From: Acidobacteriota bacterium
GTDB lineage: Bacteria > Acidobacteriota > Blastocatellia > Pyrinomonadales > Pyrinomonadaceae
Direction: 5' to 3'
Length of the DNA: 42,793 bases
Assembly: GCA_025463135.1 (NCBI GenBank)
Contig: JAOAPY010000046.1
Location: 1-42,793 of the forward strand
Numbering within the stretch: position 1 is the stretch's first letter; each line of letters starts with the position of its first letter. The translations under genes were made by a program, and so were the position numbers. The notes below the pieces were generated by a model that worked only from the letters and a program-made list of their open reading frames with translations, searched no databases and was not told where the DNA came from. This document shows positions 17,595-26,246 of the stretch, piece after piece.

Positions 17595-18056
17595 TCACTT
17601 CTGATAAGGCAGACCGTGAATAATTGTGTACGCTCGGTATAATTGCTCCAAAAGCACCACGCGCGCCATTTCGTGCGTAAGAGTCAAGCGCGAGAGTGAC
17701 CAGTGTTTGTCGGCGGCGTCGGAAAGCTTTTTCGACACACCAAGCGGACCGCCGATAACAAAGCTGACTTCTCGAGTTCCCTCGTTATTCCAACGCTGCA
17801 CCTGCTCGGCAAGCGTCTGCGATGTCCACTGAGCGCCTTCCGGATCGAGCAGCACAAAAACGGTGCCCTCGTGCAGCGCGTCTGAGATGCGCTCTGAATC
17901 CTTCTCGATGCCCGCTTTTCCGGTGCTGCCCTTGCTCTCGCGGAGCTCAGTGATTTCGCAGCGGGCAAAGCGCGTCAGTCGTTTCAAATAATCTTCACCG
18001 AGCGCTCGCAAGTGCGCGTCTTTGGTCTTTCCCGTCCAAATAAGACGCAACCGCAT
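17595..18056 (-). CDS. rlmH: 23S rRNA (pseudouridine1915-N3)-methyltransferase RlmH
   Basis: A 153-residue SPOUT-class methyltransferase, the usual RlmH length. The knotted SAM site is seen as FVIGGPLGVS and the C-terminus reads LTHEMARVVLLEQLYRAYTIIHGLPYQK, the near-invariant family signature. It methylates pseudouridine 1915 in helix 69 of 23S rRNA at the subunit interface. It usually lies beside rsfS and nadD, as here, but a sigma-54 activator gene is placed between rsfS and rlmH. The ATG start is at 18056. Confidence 0.96.
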   Translation of the reverse strand: MRLRLIWTGKTKDAHLRALGEDYLKRLTRFARCEITELRESKGSTGKAGIEKDSERISDALHEGTVFVLLDPEGAQWTSQTLAEQVQRWNNEGTREVSFVIGGPLGVSKKLSDAADKHWSLSRLTLTHEMARVVLLEQLYRAYTIIHGLPYQK

Positions 18057-18107
18057 CGTTTCAGTAGCAAGACTTCAGCCTGTGATGCATTCGCTACCGC
18101 GACCTGA

Positions 18108-18125
18108 CACAGACTAAAGTCTGTG
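18108..18125. repeat. CACAGAC-TAAA-GTCTGTG hairpin
   Basis: A perfect 7-bp stem with a TAAA loop, starting one base after the sigma-54 activator's stop codon. A related imperfect copy (CAAGACTTCAGCCTGTG) lies at 18068-18084. The same word family (ACAGACT, ACAAGCT) recurs in other gaps of this window. Confidence 0.65.
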
Positions 18126-19046
18126 CTATTTCTGCCGCGCCAGCCTTTCATAGAGATTCTTGCGGCTAATCCCCAAAATGCGCGCTGCCTCGGCTTTATT
18201 ACCTCGGGTCGACGCAAGAACCTCGTTCACGTACGCTGCCTCAATTTCCGCGAGCGTCCCCGGGTGGTAATGTCGTTCCTGCAACCGCACAGAGTCTCTG
18301 ATCGGTTCCGGCAAATCACCCTCTTCGAGTCGTTTGCCCGTCGCGACAATCACGGCCCTTTCAATAGTGTTCGCCAACTCGCGAACGTTGCCGGGAAATT
18401 GATATTCCTGCAAGACCTTCAGTGCCGCCGGGGCGATCGCCGTTACCGGGCGTCCATGCTTCGCTGCATAGGCGTGCAAAAAGCTGCGCGCTAATTTTGG
18501 CAAGTCCTCTTTTCGCGAGCGCAGCGGCGGCACGCTGATGTGCATTACGTTCAGGCGATAAAAAAGATCTTCGCGAAAGGCGCGCCGCGCCACCGCATCA
18601 GGCAGATCGACGTTCGTCAGCGCAATTAGCCGGGCGTCCACTTTAATGGTGCGCCGTCCGCCCAAACGCTCGAATTCGCGATGCTCGATCACCCGCAGCA
18701 GCTTTGCCTGAGCATCGGTCGGAAGGTAGGCAATTTCATCCAGCACCAGAGTGCCCCGATGCGCTGCTTCCAATCGACCCGGCTTCGCTTCACTGGCTCC
18801 GGTAAAGGCCCCTCGTTCGTAGCCGAACAATTCAGCTTCGAGCAGATGGCCCGGCAAAGTCGCACAGTCAATCTTCACGAACGACTGCGCGGCACGCGAC
18901 GAGCGCCGGTGAATGAAAGAGGCAATGGCGTCTTTGCCGACGCCGGACTCTCCCGTCACCAGGACGTTCGCAGCGGTGGCGGCCACTCGTTCCGCGAGGC
19001 CGATTGCCTCGCGCATCGCCTCCGACTGCGTCACCATCTCGATCAC
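18126..19046 (-). CDS. Sigma-54-dependent transcriptional activator, no receiver domain
   Basis: A 306-residue protein consisting only of the sigma-54 AAA+ domain and a Fis-type helix-turn-helix. Walker A is TGESGVGKD, the sigma-54 contact loop is YERGAFTGAS, Walker B is GTLVLDEIAYL, and the C-terminus has NKAEAARILGISRKNLYERL. With no N-terminal sensory domain it resembles PspF, whose activity is set by partner proteins. It starts GTG at 19046 or ATG at 19037. The start lies 10 bp past the rsfS stop, so it belongs to the rsfS-rlmH run. Its target promoters are unknown. Confidence 0.93.
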   Translation of the reverse strand: MIEMVTQSEAMREAIGLAERVAATAANVLVTGESGVGKDAIASFIHRRSSRAAQSFVKIDCATLPGHLLEAELFGYERGAFTGASEAKPGRLEAAHRGTLVLDEIAYLPTDAQAKLLRVIEHREFERLGGRRTIKVDARLIALTNVDLPDAVARRAFREDLFYRLNVMHISVPPLRSRKEDLPKLARSFLHAYAAKHGRPVTAIAPAALKVLQEYQFPGNVRELANTIERAVIVATGKRLEEGDLPEPIRDSVRLQERHYHPGTLAEIEAAYVNEVLASTRGNKAEAARILGISRKNLYERLARQK

Positions 19047-19056
19047 AATTTTTTTC

Positions 19057-19524
19057 TCAAATAGCTAAATGCTGACTGGCTACTTCCACCGGCAGCTCAA
19101 CCCGTTTGCTCTCGCGCCATAAACGTTCGAGGTCGTAAAACTTTCGGGACTTTTCCTCAAAAACGTGGAGCACGAAATCACCATAATCAACCAGGATCCA
19201 TTCCGCTGTGCGATAGCCTTCGATGCGGGCCGCCGGTGATCCTGCTTTCTTCAGCTTGTCCACCACTTCATCCGCGATGGCCTGCACCTGGCGTTGGTTG
19301 GCACCGCTGGTAATCAGGAAGTAATCAGTGAAAGTGGCAATCTCGCGCAGATCCAGCAGGATCAGATCCAGGGCTTTTTTGTCGCTGGCCGCGTGCAGGG
19401 CGATCAGTATTCGCTCATCGAGCGCTTCGGTCGTCTTTTCAGTTGCCCGCTCACGCTGAGCTGGCCGCACAGCGGGTTCGACTGGCTGCAGTGATTTTTC
19501 TTTGATGGTTGAATTATCTTTCAT
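19057..19524 (-). CDS. rsfS: Ribosome silencing factor RsfS
   Basis: A 155-residue RsfS (Iojap/DUF143). The core reads ALDLILLDLREIATFTDYFLITSG, then RQVQAIADEVVDKLK and GDFVLHVFEEKSRKFYDLERLW. RsfS binds ribosomal protein L14 and blocks subunit joining when nutrients are low. About 35 extra N-terminal residues, rich in charged and Pro residues, precede the core. Its start overlaps the 3' end of nadD by 11 bp, a conserved coupling, and the L14 gene rplN is in this same window. Confidence 0.95.
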   Translation of the reverse strand: MKDNSTIKEKSLQPVEPAVRPAQRERATEKTTEALDERILIALHAASDKKALDLILLDLREIATFTDYFLITSGANQRQVQAIADEVVDKLKKAGSPAARIEGYRTAEWILVDYGDFVLHVFEEKSRKFYDLERLWRESKRVELPVEVASQHLAI

Positions 19525-20194
19525 TCGTATCTCTGTATAGCTTGTACTTCCTGATGTAAGCAGCCACCGGAGGTGACACCATATCGCTTAACTCACCGCT
19601 GTTTTCTCGCACCGCCCGGCGAATGTCGGTAGCTGAGACATCCGTCATGACAGCGTCGGTAATAAAGATTTTCTCGCCTTCACCAAAATGACTAAGAGGT
19701 GAAGCCTGACCGCTACCGCGGAGATCAACTATACGAGCGGCCAGCGCGGGCGCTATATGATCCACCCCGAGGTTGTAGCGCGGCCGGCTCACGATGATGT
19801 GGTTGACCATTTCGAGCAAGCGATCGCAGTCACGCCAGGTGCCGACTTCGGACCAGGAATCTGCCCCCATAACAAAAAAGAGATCGGCTGACTCACCTAA
19901 AGCCGATTTGAAATGGACCAGCGTATCGACGGTGTAACACCTGCCTGCGGCCTCGAGCTCAAAGGTCGATATCAAAAGCCGCGGGTCGTCCTGGGTAGCC
20001 AACGCCAACATCGCGTATCGATGCAGCGCTGGAGTTACTGCCAGCGTCAATTTATGCGGCGCCAGCTGGGCCACGACGAACCAAAGCTCGTCAATTTCAA
20101 AGAGCCGGGAAACCCCTCTGGCTACTTCCAGGTGTCCCAGATGAACCGGGTCAAACGTGCCGCCGTAAAGAGCAATCCGCTTTTTGCGGTCCAT
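19514..20194 (-). CDS. nadD: Nicotinate-nucleotide adenylyltransferase NadD
   Basis: About 226 residues. The nucleotidyltransferase signature GGTFDPVHLGHLEVAR is near the N-terminus, and the second motif ISATDIR is seen as VSATDIRRAVREN. NadD adenylates nicotinate mononucleotide, a late step of NAD synthesis. The ATG at 20194 (MDRKKRIALYGGTFDP) is chosen; the longer frame begins with TTG and adds five unneeded residues. The obgE-nadD-rsfS-rlmH order is a common bacterial arrangement. Confidence 0.95.
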   Translation of the reverse strand: MDRKKRIALYGGTFDPVHLGHLEVARGVSRLFEIDELWFVVAQLAPHKLTLAVTPALHRYAMLALATQDDPRLLISTFELEAAGRCYTVDTLVHFKSALGESADLFFVMGADSWSEVGTWRDCDRLLEMVNHIIVSRPRYNLGVDHIAPALAARIVDLRGSGQASPLSHFGEGEKIFITDAVMTDVSATDIRRAVRENSGELSDMVSPPVAAYIRKYKLYRDTNER

Positions 20195-20220
20195 TGGCAC
20201 AATCCCCAAAACAGGTAACG

Positions 20221-21264
20221 CTAGGAACCGATCTCCACCACTTCGCCTAAACCGTGAAGCGCGAGGCTGGGATCATCCAGTTTGCCGGCCACCGCGTTGA
20301 GCAACTCGCGCACGCCCTGATTTGCCACGGCTGAGATGGCAAAGAACAAGCGATTGTCTGCCTCTGCACGAAGTTTCAGAGCTTCAATCCGTTCCGGTTC
20401 ATCAACGGCATCAATCTTGGTTGCCACCACAATCTGCTCGCGCAGAGCAAGTTCAGGATTGTAGGCCGCCAACTCCTGATTGATCGTTTCGTAGTCGGCG
20501 ACCGCCTCACGACCGGAAAACGACGACACATCAACCAGATGCAGCAGCAACCGGGTGCGTTCAATGTGCCGCAAAAAACGATCGCCCAAACCACTGCCTT
20601 CGTGGGCGCCGGCAATCAAGCCAGGGATATCGGCGACTACAAAGGTCCGATAGTCGCCCATATCGACAACGCCAAGGTGCGGTTCAAGGGTTGTGAAGGG
20701 ATAGTCGGCAATCTTGGGTCGCGCCGCCGATATGGTCGAGATCAACGTGGACTTGCCGGCGTTGGGAAAACCTACCAGCCCCACATCGGCCAGCAGCTTC
20801 AGCTCGAGCTGCAATTCGTATTTTTCCCCTTCGCTTCCTTCCTGATGATATCTTGGCGCCCGATTGGTCGAGGTTGCGAAATGGGAATTACCGAAACCAC
20901 CGCGTCCACCGCGCGCGACCAGCAAGCGCGCTCCTTCTTCCGTCAAATCGCGAATCAGATCTCCAGTGAGGGCATCCAGAATCTGCGTACCCACCGGAAC
21001 GCGAACGATGGCATCTGCTCCTTCACGTCCTGAGCGGTTCGAGCCTTCGCCGTGCATCCCGCGTCCGGCGTTATGCTCGGGGTTGTAACGAAGGTGCAGC
21101 AGTGTATTCAATGAAGATTCAGCAACTATCCAAACATCGCCGCCCCGTCCGCCGTCTCCGCCGGATGGACCGCCGCGCGGCACGAATTTCTCGCGCCGAA
21201 AAGCGGTGACGCCGTTGCCGCCGTTTCCCCCCTGGACGCGAATCTTGGTACGGTCGATAAACAT
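20221..21264 (-). CDS. obgE: GTPase ObgE/CgtA
   Basis: A 347-residue Obg GTPase. The N-terminal Obg fold is glycine rich ([17 protein letters not shown] begins it, with later [11 protein letters not shown]). The G domain has GFPNAGKST (G1), [26 protein letters not shown] (G3) and ATKIDA (G4). It lacks the long C-terminal OCT domain found in some species. ObgE aids assembly of the 50S subunit and responds to ppGpp. Unusually, a strong terminator-like hairpin ends 13 bases before its ATG, and there is no clear Shine-Dalgarno. Confidence 0.97.
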   Translation of the reverse strand: MFIDRTKIRVQGGNGGNGVTAFRREKFVPRGGPSGGDGGRGGDVWIVAESSLNTLLHLRYNPEHNAGRGMHGEGSNRSGREGADAIVRVPVGTQILDALTGDLIRDLTEEGARLLVARGGRGGFGNSHFATSTNRAPRYHQEGSEGEKYELQLELKLLADVGLVGFPNAGKSTLISTISAARPKIADYPFTTLEPHLGVVDMGDYRTFVVADIPGLIAGAHEGSGLGDRFLRHIERTRLLLHLVDVSSFSGREAVADYETINQELAAYNPELALREQIVVATKIDAVDEPERIEALKLRAEADNRLFFAISAVANQGVRELLNAVAGKLDDPSLALHGLGEVVEIGS

Positions 21265-21276
21265 CTAAATCGAAAA

Positions 21277-21307
21277 GCGACGCCTGCTCGCACTGAGCAG
21301 GCGTCGC
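21277..21307 (-). terminator. Terminator/attenuator-like hairpin directly before obgE
   Basis: A perfect 13-bp stem, GCGACGCCTGCTC (21277-21289) and GAGCAGGCGTCGC (21295-21307), with loop GCACT. On the minus strand it is followed at once by TTTTCGATTT and then the obgE ATG (21264). It has the form of an intrinsic terminator for rplU-rpmA, yet leaves no room for a promoter before obgE. Read-through or attenuation is inferred. Confidence 0.75.
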
Positions 21308-21335
21308 GCAGATACGAGCTCTAAAATCGCGAGGC

Positions 21336-21620
21336 CTAAGCGGCGACCGGCACCTGTTCGGCGGCCACCGCCGGATAAACACTTACGAACTTACCCGCAC
21401 GGCCTTTGTCCTCAAACTTTAAGATGCCGTCAATTAAAGCAAACAAAGTGTCATCTTTGCCGCGACCAACGTTCTTACCAGGCTTCCACTTGGTGCCACG
21501 CTGGCGCGCAATGATGTTGCCGCCACGCACCAGTTCACCGCCGAATTTTTTCAGGCCCAGTCTTTGCGAGTTTGAATCGCGACCGTTGCGAGATGAGCCG
21601 ACTCCCTTTTTATGTGCCAT
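21336..21620 (-). CDS. rpmA: 50S ribosomal protein L27
   Basis: A 94-residue L27 beginning [20 protein letters not shown], the near-universal N-terminus that reaches the peptidyl-transferase centre. There is no Firmicutes-type cleavable leader before it. The short tail (EQVPVAA) is extra compared with E. coli L27 (85). It follows rplU with a 106-bp gap holding a palindrome, in the conserved rplU-rpmA-obgE order. Confidence 0.97.
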   Translation of the reverse strand: MAHKKGVGSSRNGRDSNSQRLGLKKFGGELVRGGNIIARQRGTKWKPGKNVGRGKDDTLFALIDGILKFEDKGRAGKFVSVYPAVAAEQVPVAA

Positions 21621-21667
21621 ATGAACTCCCGCCTTCCTACTCTATTCCAGATAGTTTGAGCCCGGCC

Positions 21668-21711
21668 TTTGGTCTTTGGTTTTGGGTCTTTGTCAAAAAC
21701 CAAAGACCAAA
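21668..21711. repeat. 16-bp perfect inverted repeat, TTTGGTC type
   Basis: TTTGGTCTTTGGTTTT at 21668-21683 pairs perfectly with 21696-21711 around a 12-nt loop. It sits in the gap between rplU and rpmA, just past the rplU stop at 21727. The same TTTGGTC word builds the palindromes at 37283, 39156 and 42448. Confidence 0.85.
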
Positions 21712-21726
21712 GACCCAACACCGTCT

Positions 21727-22032
21727 TTACCCGATTGAATCAATTCTCAGCGTTGTGTAATCCTGGCGATGGCCCTGCTTGCGCTTGTACTGCTTACGCC
21801 GTTTCTTCTTGAAGACGATAATCTTGGGCGCCCGGCCATGATCAAGGACCGTCGCGGACACCTTGACACCGTCGACCGCGGGAGCACCCACCCTGGTGTC
21901 GTCTCCCGCAGCGACCAGTACGTCCAGGTCAATGGACTTGCCGGCCTCGGCGTCTACGGAAGGAACGCGAATAGTCTTGCCTTCTTCGACCAGAAATTGT
22001 TTGCCACCTGTTCTAATAACTGCGTGTGCCAT
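21727..22032 (-). CDS. rplU: 50S ribosomal protein L21
   Basis: A 101-residue L21, matching the usual length. It starts MAHAVIRTGGKQFLVEEGKTIRV and carries the C-terminal FKKKRRKQYKRKQGHRQDYT signature that contacts 23S rRNA. The ATG at 22032 has GAGGTG seven bases upstream; a GTG three codons earlier is not needed. It is 86 bp downstream of accC. Confidence 0.97.
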   Translation of the reverse strand: MAHAVIRTGGKQFLVEEGKTIRVPSVDAEAGKSIDLDVLVAAGDDTRVGAPAVDGVKVSATVLDHGRAPKIIVFKKKRRKQYKRKQGHRQDYTTLRIDSIG

Positions 22033-22118
22033 TTGCTTCACCTCTCAGACGAGACCAACTCGCCATAGAAAAGTCGAATATTATAGGGCTCTCTGCCTTA
22101 ATGGGCAACCGCCGGGGC

Positions 22119-23519
22119 TCATGCCCTGGACGCGTTGGCCGAAATCGGGTTGCGCTGACCTTCAGAAGCCAGGAACTCTTCCATAAAACCGGTCGATATG
22201 TCGCCGGCGCGAAACTTCGGGTCGTCCATTATTTTCAGGTGCAGCGGAATGGTGGTCTTGATTCCTTCAATAACCATCACCTCGAGCGCCCGCTTCATGC
22301 GCGCAATCGCCAAATCACGCGTGCGCGCGTGTGTGATGACCTTCGCGATCATCGAATCATAAAATGGGGGGACCATGTAGCCGGCATAGACGTAGGTATC
22401 AACGCGCACCCCGGGTCCTCCCGGAAGATTGAAAGCCGTGATCCGGCCTGGGGAGGGTGCAAAGGTCTCGGGATTCTCGGCATTGATGCGGCACTCGATC
22501 GCATGTCCTACGATCATCAAGTCATCTTGCGTGTAGCCCAGAGGCTCGCCCTCCGCGATCCGAATCTGATTTCGCACGATGTCGGCCAGCGTCACCATCT
22601 CTGTCACGGCGTGTTCCACCTGGATACGCGTGTTCATTTCCATGAAGTAGTACTTGTTGTCCTGGTCCAGCAGAAACTCAAAAGTGCCGGCGCTGGAGTA
22701 GCCAATCTTCTTGCAGGCGTTAACCGCCGCCGCGCCCATCTCTGCCCGCAACTGAGGCGAAAGCACGGTCGAGGGTGCCTCTTCCAAAAGCTTCTGATGC
22801 CGGCGCTGAATCGAGCATTCCCTTTCTCCAAGATGAATGCAATCACCGTATTCATCCGCCAGGACCTGGATCTCGATGTGCCGGGGCTTATCAATAAAGC
22901 GCTCAAGGAAAACACTACCATCCTTGAAGGCGGCGGCGGCTTCGGTCGAGGCGGTTTCGAGTGCGGCTCCTAGTTCGTCTGCGGAGCGAACCACGCGCAT
23001 TCCACGGCCGCCGCCACCGGCAGCGGCCTTGACGATCACCGGAAACCCGATTTCGCGCGCGATCTGCAGAGCTTCCTCTTCTGAAGTAACCGGCTCAGAA
23101 CTACCGGGGGTAATCGGCAAGCCCGCAGCCTTCATCGCCCGGCGCGCTTCGACCTTGTCACCCATCAAACGGATAACGCTGGCTTTGGGGCCGATAAACT
23201 TTATGTTGCAGGCTTCGCAGATTTCGGCAAAGTAAGACGACTCAGCCAAAAAGCCATAGCCCGGATGAATAGCATCAACGTTGAAAATCTCGGCGGTACT
23301 GATGATGGCGGGAATATTGAGATAGCTTTGCGCGGACGGGGCCGGGCCGATACAAGCGGCTTCGTCGGCGTAGCGCACGTGCAAAGAGTCGCGATCGACG
23401 TCGCTGTGGACAGCGACGGTGCGAATGCCCATCTCTTTACAGGTCCAGATAATGCGGCAGGCAATCTCGCCACGATTGGCGATCAGGATCTTGCGAAATT
23501 TTCGGTTCCCAGCGCTCAT
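22119..23519 (-). CDS. accC: Acetyl-CoA carboxylase, biotin carboxylase subunit
   Basis: A 466-residue biotin carboxylase. It starts [17 protein letters not shown], with the ATP-grasp glycine loop [13 protein letters not shown], the metal/ATP site [14 protein letters not shown] and the catalytic [12 protein letters not shown] stretch. AccC carboxylates biotin on AccB using ATP and bicarbonate, the first half of malonyl-CoA formation. The ATG at 23519 (MSAGNRKF) is used; an upstream TTG is not required. It follows accB by 78 bp. The carboxyltransferase subunits AccA and AccD are not in the window. Confidence 0.96.
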   Translation of the reverse strand: MSAGNRKFRKILIANRGEIACRIIWTCKEMGIRTVAVHSDVDRDSLHVRYADEAACIGPAPSAQSYLNIPAIISTAEIFNVDAIHPGYGFLAESSYFAEICEACNIKFIGPKASVIRLMGDKVEARRAMKAAGLPITPGSSEPVTSEEEALQIAREIGFPVIVKAAAGGGGRGMRVVRSADELGAALETASTEAAAAFKDGSVFLERFIDKPRHIEIQVLADEYGDCIHLGERECSIQRRHQKLLEEAPSTVLSPQLRAEMGAAAVNACKKIGYSSAGTFEFLLDQDNKYYFMEMNTRIQVEHAVTEMVTLADIVRNQIRIAEGEPLGYTQDDLMIVGHAIECRINAENPETFAPSPGRITAFNLPGGPGVRVDTYVYAGYMVPPFYDSMIAKVITHARTRDLAIARMKRALEVMVIEGIKTTIPLHLKIMDDPKFRAGDISTGFMEEFLASEGQRNPISANASRA

Positions 23520-23537
23520 GATTCCCAATAAACTTAA

Positions 23538-23581
23538 CGTCCAATGCCTGCCGCCACAAAACCGAGGCCGGACATTGGACG
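23538..23581. repeat. CGTCCAATG/CATTGGACG inverted repeat
   Basis: A 9-bp perfect stem with arms at 23538-23546 and 23573-23581 and a 26-nt loop, lying in the accB-accC gap. The trailing GGACGATAGAC matches the word family of the palindromes at 27581 and 41270. Confidence 0.6.
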
Positions 23582-23597
23582 ATAGACTAAGGCACTA

Positions 23598-24209
23598 CTA
23601 CTTCTTTATTCCGAACAGCGGCTGGCCGTATTCAACCGGCTGGCCGTTTTCCACGTAAATCTTTACTACTTCGCCATGGGTTTCTGCCGTGATCTCATTC
23701 ATCAACTTCATGGCTTCGATGATACAAACCACGGAATCATGTTCGACTTTGCTCCCCGTCTTGACAAAGGGTTCCGCGTTTGGAGACCGAGATCGGTAAA
23801 AGGTGCCGACGATCGGAGATTCAATGATGTGCAGGCCCTGATCCTCAGACGCCGCCGTTTGCGCCAGCGCACCTGGGTGCGACGGCGCAGGAGAGCCAGT
23901 AGCCGACGCCGCGGTCTTTGGCGCTTCGGTCGGCGTTGACGGTGCGGGAGCGGCCCTGGTTTCCATCGGGTCGTATTCAACTCCCCGCCGCAAACGAACG
24001 CGAAAGCCTTCGCGCTCCAGTTCGAACTCCGCGAGTCCGTTTTCGCGCAGCAGTGCAATCAACTCCCGCAGCTCATCCATATTGACGGACGGTTCCGGCT
24101 TGGGTTGACGGCTCGGATTACGTTCTCGGACGCCCTGACTCTCGGGCGCCACCGTCTCGCGCGTTTTGCGCTCTACTTTCGCAACTGACTGGCTTTCTGA
24201 GTCTTTCAT
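23598..24209 (-). CDS. accB: Biotin carboxyl carrier protein of acetyl-CoA carboxylase
   Basis: A 203-residue BCCP. The biotinylation motif is IIEAMKLMNEI, where the lysine carries biotin; the C-terminal barrel begins SPIVGTFYRS. A Pro/Ala/Thr-rich linker precedes it, after a helical N-terminus MDELRELIALLRENGLAEFEL that matches the usual AccB start. About 43 charged residues lie before that, so an ATG at 24080 is an alternative start. It is followed by accC, the normal pairing, but its place directly after rplQ is uncommon. Confidence 0.94.
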   Translation of the reverse strand: MKDSESQSVAKVERKTRETVAPESQGVRERNPSRQPKPEPSVNMDELRELIALLRENGLAEFELEREGFRVRLRRGVEYDPMETRAAPAPSTPTEAPKTAASATGSPAPSHPGALAQTAASEDQGLHIIESPIVGTFYRSRSPNAEPFVKTGSKVEHDSVVCIIEAMKLMNEITAETHGEVVKIYVENGQPVEYGQPLFGIKK

Positions 24210-24245
24210 ATTGGATCCCGCGCGACTGACTCAAATAAAGCGATT

Positions 24246-24288
24246 AGCCCCAAAGAACGTGGCGTCATGCCGACCGTCGCTTGGGGCT
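24246..24288 (-). terminator. Possible terminator after rplQ
   Basis: AGCCCCAA (24246-24253) pairs with TTGGGGCT (24281-24288), with an inner GGC/GCC stem in the loop. On the minus strand the stem is followed by AATCGCTTTATTTG, moderately T-rich. It would separate the alpha block from accB. It is a weak candidate and has not been tested. Confidence 0.4.
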
Positions 24289-24344
24289 TGGTCTATCGAG
24301 CTTGCCTTCCACAGGAAAGGGCCGGCTCGAACCTTTATACGTTC

Positions 24345-25019
24345 CTACTGCTCTGATTCCTGATCGATGGTCGGCTCTGTCGCAGTCTCGGCGACAATTT
24401 CATCCGGCGTTTCGCTCGTCTCAGCAGCGGCCGGCGCAGCAGCTTCTTTGCGATCGCTTGCTTTTTGGCCTGCCTTCGTTTCCCTGCCCTTATCGGTCTT
24501 CTTTTTCCCGCCGGCGCTCTTGGCCCGTTTCTTAGCGGCTTCAACCGCCTCGATTTCGCGTGGGTTGTCGACCAGTTCAATAATCGCCAACTCGGCATTA
24601 TCACCCGCACGCCGCCCCAGCTTCAGGATGCGCGTATACCCACCTGGCCTGTCCTTATAGCGCTCACCGAGTTCGCCGAATAAGCGTCGCAGAGCGGCCA
24701 CGCCGGCGGTCCGAGGCAAAGGTATCTGGCCGCGTTTGCCTGTTTGTGCTGCTCGTTGAATGTTGCCCGAATGAAAGAAAGCCGCTGCCTGACGCCGCAG
24801 GTGCAGCGCCCCGGCGCCCGAATCCTCACCCATCTCCTGGGCCTTACGCGACAGGGTGATTGCACGTTCGACAAACGGCCTCAGCTCTTTGGCTTTGGGC
24901 AGCGTGGTAACGATACGATCCTCGCGCGAGTTGATCAGCGAGGTGGCCAAATTTCGCAACAGCGAAATCCGATGTTCAGTGGTCCGGCCGAGTTTCCGGT
25001 GTGCTTTTAAGTGTCGCAT
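24345..25019 (-). CDS. rplQ: 50S ribosomal protein L17 with long C-terminal extension
   Basis: The N-terminal 120 residues are standard L17 (MRHLKAHRKLGRTTEHR ... PRTAGVAALRRLF ... GGYTRILKLGRRAGDNAELAIIEL). About 95 further residues form a low-complexity tail rich in Ala, Lys, Glu and Thr (KKRAKSAGGKKKTDKGRE ... TATEPTIDQESEQ), giving 224 in all against 127 in E. coli. L17 lies near the exit tunnel, so the tail probably protrudes into solvent. It follows rpoA, as in the canonical alpha operon. Confidence 0.95.
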   Translation of the reverse strand: MRHLKAHRKLGRTTEHRISLLRNLATSLINSREDRIVTTLPKAKELRPFVERAITLSRKAQEMGEDSGAGALHLRRQAAAFFHSGNIQRAAQTGKRGQIPLPRTAGVAALRRLFGELGERYKDRPGGYTRILKLGRRAGDNAELAIIELVDNPREIEAVEAAKKRAKSAGGKKKTDKGRETKAGQKASDRKEAAAPAAAETSETPDEIVAETATEPTIDQESEQ

Positions 25020-25117
25020 AATCCAAAAGTTTCGAAGTCAAGCTGAGTCAGATTCTTCAACGGGAAGGTCATTCCCTACCTGGTTTAAAATCTGAGATCT
25101 GAAATCAGCAATCTCTT

Positions 25118-26179
25118 CTACTGCTCAACTTCATCGTCGAAATCGCTTAGGTCCGTAGCATCGCGGCCGCCCGAGCCGGGAATCGGATTGCCCTGCTCAT
25201 CAAACTCCATCCCAAAGTCCAGGCCCATGCCGTTCAGGATATCCTTGATTTCATTCAGGGACTTCTTGCCAAAGTTCTTGGTCGCTAACATCTCCCGCTC
25301 AGAACGTTGAACCAGGTCCCGGATGGTGCGTATGTCGGCATTCTTCAAACAGTTGTAAGAACGCACGGACAACTCCAGTTCATCGACTGAACGGTCGAGT
25401 TGATCGTTACGCGGCAGCGGCGGACGTTCGATTTTCGCGTAAGCGAAGTCATCGGTGTCTTCTTCAAAGTTAATGAAGATCGACATGTGATCTTTGATCA
25501 GCTTGGCCGCCAGCCCGATTGAATCCTCAGGCTTAACCGAACCATCCGTCCAGACCTCGATGGTCAGCTTGTCGAACTCTGTGTTCTGCCCCAATCTGGC
25601 TGCCTCGACCGTGTAATTGACCTTCTTAACAGGCGTATGCACGGAATCGATGGGAATGTAGCCGAGCGACAGATCCTCGTCAAAGTTGCGATCTGCCGAA
25701 ACGTAACCGCGGCCGCGTTTCAAGCGCATCTCAACTTTTAATGAACCGCCATCGCTGACCGTGGCAATATGCACGGTCGGATCGAGGACCTCGACGTCGG
25801 CATCGGTTTCGATGTCGGCCGCTGTCACCTCACCGGCGCTTTCCTTGGAAATCCGCAGCGTCTTGGGCTCACCTGTGTGTACCTTAAACGGCACCTGTTT
25901 CAGATTCAGGATGACGTCCGTTGCGTCCTCAACCACGCCCTTGATGGAAGAGAATTCGTGCTCGACGCCCTCGATTTTGACCGCCGTGATGGCAGCTCCT
26001 TCGATTGACGACAACAGCGCGCGACGCAGTGAGTTGCCTATCGTAGTGCCGAATCCGCGCTCGAAAGGCTGCGCGGAAAACCGCCCGTAACGATTCGTTA
26101 GCGTTTCAGCGTCAGCCGCGAGTCGCCGCGGCATCTGAAACCCCGTCCACAGATTGTTCTGATCCATTGCCATAGCCAT
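25118..26179 (-). CDS. rpoA: DNA-directed RNA polymerase subunit alpha
   Basis: A 353-residue alpha subunit. The N-terminal domain ([33 protein letters not shown]) dimerises and nucleates polymerase assembly. The C-terminal domain ([21 protein letters not shown] ... [13 protein letters not shown]) binds upstream promoter DNA and activators. A tail of about 30 residues rich in Asp, Gly and Glu follows. Three in-frame ATGs (26179, 26173, 26167) open the gene and no strong Shine-Dalgarno picks between them. Confidence 0.97.
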   Translation of the reverse strand: MAMAMDQNNLWTGFQMPRRLAADAETLTNRYGRFSAQPFERGFGTTIGNSLRRALLSSIEGAAITAVKIEGVEHEFSSIKGVVEDATDVILNLKQVPFKVHTGEPKTLRISKESAGEVTAADIETDADVEVLDPTVHIATVSDGGSLKVEMRLKRGRGYVSADRNFDEDLSLGYIPIDSVHTPVKKVNYTVEAARLGQNTEFDKLTIEVWTDGSVKPEDSIGLAAKLIKDHMSIFINFEEDTDDFAYAKIERPPLPRNDQLDRSVDELELSVRSYNCLKNADIRTIRDLVQRSEREMLATKNFGKKSLNEIKDILNGMGLDFGMEFDEQGNPIPGSGGRDATDLSDFDDEVEQ

Positions 26180-26246
26180 AATTTCTACGTGTTCGGAAAA
26201 AGTGTCCCTGGCGACGTGCCCAAAACGGGTCGCCGCGGTCAGTTAA

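Noticed and set aside
18126-19046. Two-component response regulator annotation for the sigma-54 activator
   Set aside because: No receiver domain precedes the AAA+ domain, and the rsfS stop is only 10 bp upstream of the start.
22026-22973. 315-residue plus-strand frame across accC
   Set aside because: Antisense shadow of accC, which shows all biotin-carboxylase motifs.
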